Positions 56,347-64,000 of a DNA stretch of 64,000 nucleotides are shown piece by piece; positions within the stretch are counted from its first letter, which is position 1; the number at the start of each line of letters is the position of its first letter. The position numbers and the translations under genes are program-made. The stretch comes from Lepas anatifera (lineage: Eukaryota > Arthropoda > Thecostraca > Lepadidae), in contig JAOTON010001685.1 of assembly GCA_034440635.1 (NCBI GenBank), positions 2,677,001 to 2,741,000 on the forward strand. Direction: 5' to 3'. The notes beneath the pieces were generated by a model. It was not told the origin of the DNA, did not search any database, and saw nothing but the letters and a program-made list of their open reading frames with translations.

Positions 56347-56910
56347 GTCGTTGTGCAGTGTGCATTGTCAATATCACTGGAAAACATGCGTGCGAGTTCA
56401 TTAAATGAAATTAGTATGTGAATACGCTAGACGGGTAGAGTTGCAGATACCTATTTCAAATCCTTAGTCTTTTTCGGTGTCAAGGTAAATTATGCAGCTT
56501 TTGATTTGTTTTTCATTGACAAACACGTAGTGGCCAATACAACACACACGGTACATGTGACACACACGACTAGCTGACCTTTCATGTGCGTGCAATACTA
56601 GAAGTTTATGCTGGTAAAATGGTTATTTGAGGCGGAGGAATAAGTAGTTCTGACCGTACAAACAAGGAGGGTCCAAGGTAAATCAAAGGATGCACGAGGC
56701 AATTGACTAAGTTGGCATGTATATTTTTATAGCATTAACATCACTGTATTCCTTTAGCATGGGCTATTCCCCTCTCGCACTCTTTTGATATCGCCTCCAC
56801 CCGGCCTACAGGCAGCCAGAAGTCACTGTGCACTGCCGTCTAACCATGATTGTCCGACTTTCTATCTTGAGGCACAAAAATAAGTTTGCATGCTGCAATA
56901 CTCCGCTGTT
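56347..56910. other. Unassigned non-coding stretch
   Basis: Nothing recognised. Confidence 0.4.
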
Positions 56911-56915
56911 TGTCT

Positions 56916-57134
56916 TGTTGAGACTTCATGTCTTTACATATCAGTGAGATACAACTTGAAAGATCTTCTTCTTAACTTGTATATTCATGCAAAAACGTTT
57001 CAGTATATTTGTTTTACATTTTGAGACTGCCATGCGTCCTGCTCCACGCCTGTGCTTGCCAGATATGCATAGCCGAAAACCTTCAACGTCCAGATCAGAA
57101 AATACTCTAAAACTAAAACTCAAACCCTTCAACA
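56916..57134 (-). repeat. 3' LTR
   Basis: 219 bp, begins TGTTGAG and ends TTCAACA. It differs from the other LTR by AAAAA against AAAA and TTTT against TTTTT only. Confidence 0.95.
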
Positions 57135-57360
57135 TCCTCCCTTCCTTACGAATGAAGATCTAGCATACCTATCAGCTGTGAAATGCTTAGGTGTCAGATA
57201 TGCTAATGGCGTTCCCTAGAAGGGATGAGCAACACCACAATAACAAAAGAACCTTCAACATCCTCCCTTCCTTACGAGTGAAAGATATAGAACATCTCTG
57301 AGCTGTGAAGGGCATTGGTGGCGAACATGAAAATGGCGCTCTCAAGAAAGGATGATCAGC
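57127..57360 (-). repeat. Tandem duplication including the polypurine tract
   Basis: 57127-57238 and 57253-57360 are related at a 126-bp offset; both begin cttcaacatcctcccttcct. The copied unit contains the last 8 bases of the LTR and the polypurine tract, so the element has two tracts, of which only the one at 57135 abuts the LTR. Confidence 0.85.
57135..57147 (-). promoter_or_regulatory. Polypurine tract
   Basis: AAGGAAGGGAGGA on the minus strand directly upstream of the 3' LTR; it primes plus-strand DNA synthesis in this class. Confidence 0.85.
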
Positions 57361-57518
57361 TTTGTAAGAGCAACATTACAGTTACAAAAACTACCTCCGA
57401 ACGTGAGGAAAACGAACATTTTGATTCTCGGCTTATAGACACTGTTTACCGGTGCTGGGCTAACATGCACTTGTGTCTGACTAGCACTAGACACAGGCGG
57501 CTATCACTATTACTCGCC

Positions 57519-58541
57519 TTACATCTGATAGTCCGAGGCCCACGCTGGTGGTCGTCTGGTGCGCACTGAACGCGGTCCGAAGTCGGAACCTCGGGCAGCA
57601 CTGACGGGCTCTGCTTCTGCCGGATTCGTTGCCACCGGATCTGTGCCAGGATGTTGGTTTTCGCCGCGATCTGCTATCACTGGAATCGAGTCCGACGCGG
57701 GATCCTCTTCCTCGGGCGTCGTAGCGGGTTGGGAAGAGAACTCCATCGGACTGTCCCGGATGTGTACTCGGTTCCGCACGTATGCAGTGCCACTGTCATC
57801 ACGCACGGTGTAAGATCGCTCACCGTCTCTGCTGATAACAGTGCCTAGGTCCCACGAGGGTAGAGTCGGAGTCTTCTGGAATCGGACCCGCCGCCCCTCT
57901 GGAAGTATCGGCAGGTTTCTTGCGCCTTTGTCATACTGCCGCTTCGCCTGCTGCCGGCGTTGGCATTTCCGCTGAGACACAAAGTCATAACGTCCCGCCA
58001 TGGGGGATTGGAAAACATGTGGTATAAGAGAGCGAGTATGCCGTCCAAACATGATTTCGGTAGGCGACAGGCCAGTATCTTGCTGCGGAGTGTTTCTGAG
58101 CTCAAGCAGAGCTTCGAACGGATCAGTTCCAGAGATCATCACCTTGTGTAGCATCATCTTGATGGTCTTGACAGCCGCTTCCGATCTTCCATTTGCCTGC
58201 TGATGAAACGGAGAAGATGTTTTATGAACGATGTTCCACTGCTCCGTCCAGTTCCTGAATTCCCGTGAAGTAAACTGAGGCCCACCATCCGATATCAGCT
58301 CTTTGGGTATGCCATATCGCGCACAGTGCGTCTTGAGTTTCTTGATAACTGCTTGACTGGTTGTACTTCCCATCTCATCAACCTCAATGAATCCCGAGAA
58401 ATAGTCCACCGAGATCAAATACGTCTTTCCGGCCAGTTCACAGAGGTCCACACCTATCTTCTCCCATGGTGCCGTACCTGGAGGTGTCGTACACAATGTT
58501 TCTTTTGGTTGTTCGGTTTGTGCTCCTGGCATGCTCCACAT
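57519..58541 (-). CDS. pol: Integrase core and C-terminus
   Basis: The DDE catalytic residues are visible: IGVDLCELAGKTYLISVDYF (first Asp region), LISDGGPQFTSREF (second Asp) and HQQANGRSEAAVK (Glu). A C-terminal module follows (SWDLGTVISRDGERSYTVRD) and then an acidic/Pro-rich tail to the stop at 57519. Integrase inserts the cDNA, here with 5-bp duplication. The zinc-binding H-H-C-C part lies just upstream in another frame (about 58520-58660); the join is disturbed at A runs. The core itself is undamaged. Confidence 0.92.
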   Translation of the reverse strand: MWSMPGAQTEQPKETLCTTPPGTAPWEKIGVDLCELAGKTYLISVDYFSGFIEVDEMGSTTSQAVIKKLKTHCARYGIPKELISDGGPQFTSREFRNWTEQWNIVHKTSSPFHQQANGRSEAAVKTIKMMLHKVMISGTDPFEALLELRNTPQQDTGLSPTEIMFGRHTRSLIPHVFQSPMAGRYDFVSQRKCQRRQQAKRQYDKGARNLPILPEGRRVRFQKTPTLPSWDLGTVISRDGERSYTVRDDSGTAYVRNRVHIRDSPMEFSSQPATTPEEEDPASDSIPVIADRGENQHPGTDPVATNPAEAEPVSAARGSDFGPRSVRTRRPPAWASDYQM

Positions 58542-59400
58542 CCCTGGATCATCGAGCTGATCTCAGCCTTCATCGATGGCCAGAACACGGCTTGTCTTGC
58601 TCGCCGAAGCATGCTGTCTAATCCAAGGTGAGCAGCATGCAGCTTTTTGCTTTACATAGCCACGCATGCTTTCTGGTATCAGTAGCCTCTCACCTTTCAG
58701 AATGATCCCATCTTGATGGCTTAGTTGGCCGCGTAGTGAAAAATACTGCCGGAGTGGAGGGGGCAACACATCTTTCTTATCTGATGGCCACCCATGTGTG
58801 ATGAACCGCATGAGAGCTAGCATGAGCTGATCTTCAGCAGTAGCTTGTTTTAGCTTCTCGAGGATCGCATCCGGGAAACCCTTGAGGGCGTCTACGGCCA
58901 TAACTTCAGGGTAGCGAGCAGTGGAGTCAACGTAAGCCCTGCTCAATGTGTCAGCGAGCTTCAGACTCGTACCACAGACATATTCAAACTCCACATCATA
59001 CTTGAGCAGCATCAACATCAGGCCCTGAAGCCGTTTTGGTGCGTTGCTAAGTGGTCCCCTTAAGATGGAGGCCAGCGGTTTGTGGTCGTTGTAGACCACC
59101 ACTTTTCTGCCATATGTATACTGGTGGAACCTTGTGAGGCCAAATACAACTGACAGAAGTTCTTTTTCTATCTGCGCCCAATTCTTTTCATTTCCTCTCA
59201 GCGATCTTGATGCATACTCAATGGGTCGTCCTGCCTGGATCAGCACAGCCCCACACCATCTTGACTGCTGTCGACTTGAAGCACAAGCTCTTGGTCTGCC
59301 TTATAGTAAGCAAGGACAGGGCTTGCTGTGATCTTCTCTTTCACCTTTCTCAGAGCCTGGTTGCATTCATCAGTCCAGTGCCATTCCACTCCCTTTTGAG
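58542..59400 (-). pseudogene. pol: RNase H and integrase zinc-binding region, frameshifted
   Basis: RNase H motifs: VLQVDSSQDG (Asp), KELLSVVFGLTRFHQY (Glu), VVYNDHKPL (Asp), LKLADTLSRA (Asp). The integrase zinc motif follows as HAAHLG and CGAC. One-base breaks fall in a CC/C at about 59393, a G run near 59252, an A run near 58650 and another near 58515. All catalytic residues are kept. Confidence 0.85.
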
Positions 59401-60215
59401 TCAGTCTCTTAGTGGTGCTAGATCATCAGCCAGATTGGGTAAGAAACGGGCTAAGTATTGCACCATACCACATAGGCGCCGTACTCCGTGCACATCCTGA
59501 GGTGCTGGCATCCGCATGATGGCATCTACTTTCTGGGGATCAGCTTGAACACCCTCAGCTGTGATCCTGTGTCCCAGAAAGGTCAGTTCGGTTTTCTTGA
59601 TTTCAGCCTTGTCTTCATTCAGCTTGATCTTCTTTTCATCACAGCGCCTTCGTAGTACATCCAACTTCTTCTGGTGATCCCGGTCTGCTTCTTCCTTGTC
59701 ATTACCGCAACCAAATACAACAATGTCGTCAGCACACACACCACTCCATCCAGGTTCCCAATGGCTTCGTGCAGTTTCCTCTGAAAAACTTCACTGCTGA
59801 CCTTCAACCCAAATGGCAGTCTAGACCAGCGATATCTACCAAAAGGTGTGATCATAGTTGTTAACTTACTTGACACCTCATCCAGCGTAACATGCCAGAA
59901 GGCTTCCTTCACATCCAACTTACTGAACACCTTGGCCTGGCTCAATTCTGGTAGAACATCATCCAGTGTCGGAAGTTTGTAGTGCTCTCGCATGAGCGCT
60001 ACGTTGAGTGGCTGAGGGTCAATGCAGATCCTGAACTTGCCATTTTGCTTCTTCACAACAGCCATTTGGCTTACCCATTCTGTTGGTTCCACAACTGGGA
60101 TCAGGACTCCTCTTCTGACCAGAGTGTCAATCTCTGCCTTGACCCCTGCTTTGAGAGCCAGCGGCAAAGTGCGGCATGGCAGTGCACGTGGCTTGACACT
60201 GGGGTCCACATGGAG
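59401..60215 (-). pseudogene. pol: Reverse transcriptase, frameshifted
   Basis: The frame reads VVKKQNGKFRICIDPQPLN, VFSKLDVKEAFWHV (motif A Asp), FGRYRWSRLPFGLK (motif B) and, after a two-base slip in a GT repeat near 59735, CADDIVVFGCG (motif C, ADD). The connection domain TFLGHRITAEGV and VRRLCGMVQYLARFLP follows. Entry from gag-protease needs a frame change at a run of five C (60226-60230). Confidence 0.88.
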
Positions 60216-61528
60216 GGTAGCTCCCCCAGATCACCTAGAGCTTCTAGGGAATCTTCTGTCACCGAAGCAACAAAGGCATCGATGTTGATAGAGAAGAAAT
60301 CCAGATCACGGACTGTGTTCAGACCCAATAGGCAGGTGAGGTTGTTGGGCACAACCACGAAGTCAAGGGTATGCAGCTTTTGGTCCTTGGGGTTCTGGAC
60401 TGCCAGCGTGACTTCACCAATAGGCTTGATTTGGCCCCTGTTCCAGGCAGTGAGCTTCAGCGCAGAGGGTCGGATCTGAGATGGGGTAACATACTTTTCA
60501 TTGATAGTGTTCACATCAGCAGCGGTATCAAGTTGGAACTGCACTTCCTGGTCATTCACGTGCATGGTTGCAGTAAGTCGCTTGCTGTTTTTCTCTTCAA
60601 CCGCTGCAAGCCAAACAGTGTCCCCTTCCTCATCATGATCCTGGCTCAGCCTCAGAGACTGCACAACTGATTTTTTCTTGCATACTGCCTGGAAATGATT
60701 CCTGCCATTGCAGGCTAGGCAAACCTGCCCCCAAGCAGGGCAAGCCTCTCTCTTCCACTCATGTCCTCGACCACAAAACTTGCACTGTTGGATTTGAGTT
60801 TGTGGTGGCTGACGCATTTTGGCAGGAGGGACACGAGGGGGAGGAGAACGAGGCGCTGCAGCCCGGGCACCCCGACCAACAGCATCCACTTGTGCTGTGT
60901 CCATGGCGTCCTGACCCACAGCATCCACTTGTGCTGTGACACGGTGGCCATGCATCTCTCTCGTGGTTCTTTGTAGGGTTTCATATTTACGGCAGATCTC
61001 AATGGCCTTCTGCATGGTCAGATCGTCCTCCCTGAGAAGGGACTCCTGGAGCTTGCCCGACACAGTGAACACAATCTTGTCTCTGATCATTTTGTCCTTG
61101 TTGGCAAAATTGCATGCATCCGCCTTGCCTCGGAGCTCCAACAGGAATGAGTCAAATGGTTCAGAGAGTGGTATTTTCCAAAAACGGTACCTTTGAAGAA
61201 CCTCATTTTGCTTGGGTTGGCAGAAACTCTCGAGAATCTTCAGTACACCATCAGGATCCTCTTCATTTTCTGTGCTGCTGAGCTTGATCTCATCAAAGAC
61301 AGTGATCGCTTCTGGACCAGCACAATTCAATACCATGGCAGCTTGGACATCTTTGGGCTTCGTGGAGTGGTTGGATGATTTTAGGTAAAGCTGAACAAGC
61401 CTTTTCCATTTTCGGAAGTTGTCCGCCAAGTTTTCATCTTGCATATCAAGAGTGGGAGGCAATCGGCCTGAATAATCCATGCCTACAACCCAACGCAGTG
61501 CAAGGGAAACACGACGGGACGAAAACAA
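60101..61528 (-). CDS. gag: Gag with protease
   Basis: The 475-codon frame begins near the primer-binding site. It has a capsid-like helical region (about 30-190), two zinc knuckles (CKFCGRGHEWKREAC and CLACNGRNHFQAVC) and an aspartic protease with FQLDTAADVNTI and LLGLNTVRDLDF. The active-site triplet is DTA followed by Ala instead of the commoner DTG/DSG. A short tandem duplication in the linker before the knuckles repeats TAQVDAVG. The last ~35 residues read on past the frameshift into pol and are not true protein. Confidence 0.9.
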   Translation of the reverse strand: MFSSRRVSLALRWVVGMDYSGRLPPTLDMQDENLADNFRKWKRLVQLYLKSSNHSTKPKDVQAAMVLNCAGPEAITVFDEIKLSSTENEEDPDGVLKILESFCQPKQNEVLQRYRFWKIPLSEPFDSFLLELRGKADACNFANKDKMIRDKIVFTVSGKLQESLLREDDLTMQKAIEICRKYETLQRTTREMHGHRVTAQVDAVGQDAMDTAQVDAVGRGARAAAPRSPPPRVPPAKMRQPPQTQIQQCKFCGRGHEWKREACPAWGQVCLACNGRNHFQAVCKKKSVVQSLRLSQDHDEEGDTVWLAAVEEKNSKRLTATMHVNDQEVQFQLDTAADVNTINEKYVTPSQIRPSALKLTAWNRGQIKPIGEVTLAVQNPKDQKLHTLDFVVVPNNLTCLLGLNTVRDLDFFSINIDAFVASVTEDSLEALGDLGELPSMWTPVSSHVHCHAALCRWLSKQGSRQRLTLWSEEES

Positions 61529-61578
61529 CGCGGGCTAGCTTACCATGTTTACAGCAGTTTCAGTAATCTTAAGCACAA

Positions 61579-61596
61579 AACACACCGCTGTCACCA
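61579..61596 (-). promoter_or_regulatory. Primer-binding site
   Basis: TGGTGACAGCGGTGTGTT begins at the base next to the 5' LTR. TGG complements a tRNA CCA end; the tRNA would end CACCGCTGTCACCA. It does not match the tRNA-Ser genes in this window. Confidence 0.8.
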
Positions 61597-61815
61597 TGTT
61601 GAGACTTCATGTCTTTACATATCAGTGAGATACAACTTGAAAGATCTTCTTCTTAACTTGTATATTCATGCAAAACGTTTCAGTATATTTGTTTTTACAT
61701 TTTGAGACTGCCATGCGTCCTGCTCCACGCCTGTGCTTGCCAGATATGCATAGCCGAAAACCTTCAACGTCCAGATCAGAAAATACTCTAAAACTAAAAC
61801 TCAAACCCTTCAACA
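61597..61815 (-). repeat. 5' LTR
   Basis: 219 bp, TG...CA, near-identical to 56916-57134. Confidence 0.95.
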
Positions 61816-61820
61816 TGTCT

Positions 61821-62277
61821 CCCGGATGATGTCACGTTCCTAAATGTTATTGTTGGTTAATGTCAGTTGTTACACCGTTATCTATTAGATTAAGACGTTC
61901 AGCACTCAGCTTTCGAAATATACATAATTTGTCGGAATTGAGGCAGTGAGTGACCTCATATGGCATGCCAATTAATGCAAATGGTGAATCTTAACAAAAT
62001 AAATATTTAATGGTATATTTTGATTTTTCAGTCCAGAAATTTCGTATAGACCGAAACAATACAGCACATGCAAGCTTTGCTAGGAGGATGGAGGGGACAC
62101 TTGGAGCATCAATTGATTTTAGAAAAAATTGTTTCAAGCCGCGGTAGTTTTTAAACAGCTAGGTTTTTAAACATGTTCAAAATGTTTAAAGTTTCCTCGC
62201 GAAATCTTGTATGGACGGCACATGTCGGGAAACGATAGCTGAACGGTCTCGAATAGTGATGGGTTGTTGATTGGACC
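61821..62277. other. Unassigned non-coding stretch
   Basis: Nothing recognised. Confidence 0.4.
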
Positions 62278-63006
62278 TTAACCCATCACTGCCTAGGGAG
62301 TCCGATCAGACCCCTCGGTTTTTCGCAAATGATGCTGAGCCGATTCAGATGAGACCCTCTTCGCTTTGCAGTGTTCTAGGGAGATCAGTTCGACAACATA
62401 TGACCATTCATTGACATCAGGTAGGTCAGGTCAACTAGTTATGACGTCATTGCTAGGCCCGTGTAGGGCGATTCCGTTCTTCTAAAATGAGGCTGACAAA
62501 ACCAGGGTGTACCTCGACTTCTACAAGAGTTAGATTAAGTTTCTAAACATTGTTCGAAAGCTCTTGAAAAAATATGCATGATATCATACAATTTTAGGTA
62601 AGATCAATACCAACGTCCCCAGATGTCTCCAAAAGCCATGGTTTGCAAAGTAGTTTTTGTCTCTATTTTTTAACCAAACACGATACAGTCCTAACTTCAG
62701 TATCATAGTAATAAGCATGAATCTTTAGGCCAAGACGAATACATTGCTCATTTTTTATTCTGGGTCTATGGTTCCCGAGGTGTAAGGGATCTTCTAAATG
62801 GGTCTAAATGTGACACATTCTGGCCCACTGTAACGTCACGGGTCAACGGATGCAATTTAAACTCGGATCCAGAGTAGAAGAGGGTACGGTACTTCCAGTG
62901 CCGTTTTGATTTTTCCGTATCACCTCCGTTTCCCGAGATCGTAGGAGGTCCCATCACACCCCAGTTGCTGGTGTGCATGAAGAGAGCCCAGGCGGTACCG
63001 GGTTAA
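62278..63006 (+). mobile_element. TTAA element, family G
   Basis: TTAACCCATCACTGCCTAGG on the left with an imperfect GGAGTCCGATCAGACCCC palindrome; TTAA at 63003-63006. The double motif on the right is degenerate and there is no GC hairpin. Fragments of the family lie at 27290, 33439 and 36230. 729 bp, non-coding. Confidence 0.78.
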
Positions 63007-63414
63007 TGAGCGGTACCATATAAGGGCGTGAATCTATATCCCATGGAAAGTGTCCGAGCACCTGCAATGAAATATTAATTTAGTGTTAAGATACCCTTTA
63101 AATTTCATTTCAAATTATTTATAGAATTCAAAAGGACTGTGTGAAGGCTAAAATAAAAATACAATTCTGCTTTCTCCTTTCATATGGCGGTCATGTACTT
63201 TTTTCAAATTTGGGCACCCCCAAATGATTTTGGGAAATCCACGCCCCTGCTTGTAATTGTTCCGCCACTGAGGATTCGCGTTGACCGCGAGGTGCAGGAG
63301 TGGGTCAGGCTCAGGATTTGAGGGATACATATCGATAGACTTTAACCTATTTATTTGAGGTCAACACTATAGGCTCAGTATAAGCGTTTACATTTTATTT
63401 GAGGGCACCGCGGA
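63007..63414. other. Unassigned, with hAT-MITE remnants
   Basis: A 'ttccgccactgagg' near 63260 and CCCC-rich patches suggest a decayed hAT MITE. No gene. Confidence 0.35.
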
Positions 63415-63830
63415 CTACTTAGTACCGTTGGAATGACACCGCTGGATCGTTGAACTGGCGTTTAACCTGCAAATAATCAGATGACACAAATTGAATCTGA
63501 TACTTACGCCTGTCTGCAGTGAGGGACATAACATATCCGGCAAGGTAATAATTTTAGCAGAGTGTACAGAGTGCACCGCACGACCCTGAGTGACCGTAAT
63601 CAAGGTCGCTGGAAGCGGGGGCTGGGTGACCCGGGAAATCCACACCCGGGGTCTGGGTGCCCGGAACCTCACAAGAGATGCGGTCTCACCCCCTCCCCTT
63701 CGTAGAGATCCAGCAGGAATATAAAAACAGCAACATACTCCGGTCTTGTCTGGTCTCCTCATTACTCGGCCTCGCACATATCCTTGTCTTTAGAGCACGA
63801 GTCTGCGGCAGACAATTTGTTTAGGTATAC
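63415..63830 (-). repeat. Dispersed repeat, inverted copy of 48160-48560
   Basis: The minus strand gives the MRGRV.RR..KT frame and 'cactcagggtc' segment seen at 48185-48480. The open frame is 120 codons here but the two copies differ by indels, so coding is doubtful. Confidence 0.6.
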
Positions 63831-64000
63831 CGATGTACACTGTCGGACGCAGGAGCACCGTTTGGAAGGGGGGGCAACTAGGGAAAAATCGTAAAAACAT
63901 AGTGTTTTTAGAGATAAGAAATCGGCCAATATATCGTCATTTTTGGTGGCATGGCCGCTTGGCCCCCTCTGGATCCGATAGTGCCTATGTATCGTTTGTG
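63831..64000. other. Unassigned window edge
   Basis: 'ctctggatccgatagtgcctatg' near 63967 resembles a hAT MITE end. No gene. Confidence 0.3.

Larger units (their letters stand above)
56916..61815 (-). mobile_element. Ty3/Gypsy LTR retrotransposon, complete length
   Basis: 4900 bp on the minus strand, flanked by an identical 5-bp duplication TGTCT (56911-56915 and 61816-61820). Order: 5' LTR, primer-binding site, gag, protease, RT, RNase H, integrase, polypurine tract, 3' LTR, the Ty3/Gypsy order. No env-like frame follows the integrase. The LTRs differ only in the length of two homopolymers, so insertion is recent. Confidence 0.96.

Noticed and set aside
57519..61528. Endogenous retrovirus rather than retrotransposon
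   Set aside because: No env-like frame lies between the integrase and the 3' LTR; the order and LTR size fit an ordinary Ty3/Gypsy element.

Overview
This is a stretch of invertebrate-type metazoan nuclear DNA that consists almost entirely of transposable elements. Evidence for an animal nuclear genome: a spliced gene with GT/AG borders, split-promoter tRNA-Ser genes, LINEs, a Ty3/Gypsy element, tRNA-headed SINEs, and hAT-, CACTA- and TTAA-type DNA elements. I lean to an arthropod, but only on impression; nothing in the window fixes the phylum.

Layout. 1-3755: ends of two CACTA-like elements and a ~0.9 kb direct duplication, each copy carrying a TTAA-flanked element. 3756-9135 and 18624-22720: an array of tRNA-Ser(GCT) genes in alternating orientation, interrupted at 4377-6814 by a 5'-truncated RNase H-bearing LINE with a 23-bp target duplication. 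9158-18615: a 9.5 kb segment with hAT-like ends and an exact 8-bp duplication, containing a near-complete L1/Tx1-type ORF2 (minus), an ORF1-like frame and a TTAA element. 22720-37207: mostly TTAA elements and fragments, plus a 20-bp palindromic minisatellite (26919-27105). 37496-38844 (minus): the one credible host gene, two exons, a secreted or membrane protein with two similar hydrophobic modules. 40324-43213: a TTAA element holding a jockey/CR1-like LINE. 43366-55494: more TTAA elements, hAT MITEs, a SINE and two further tRNA-Ser copies. 56916-61815: a complete-length Ty3/Gypsy retrotransposon (minus) with 219-bp LTRs and 5-bp target duplication. 62278-63006: another TTAA element.

The most interesting signal is comparative. 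At least eight sequence families of non-coding elements end in TTAA and share one build: one end carries its terminal motif once, the other carries it twice at a fixed 27-28 bp offset. A family-specific palindrome sits just inside each end, and in several families a GGCGGCGC/GCGCCGCC hairpin lies beside the single-motif end. The interiors are rich in AGGTCA. The motif and palindrome sequences differ between families while geometry and polarity do not. This resembles the asymmetric ends of piggyBac elements, but no transposase is present, so the mobilising enzyme is unknown.

No start codon should be assumed in the LINE and Gypsy fragments. All function statements for them rest on motif recognition, not on searches.
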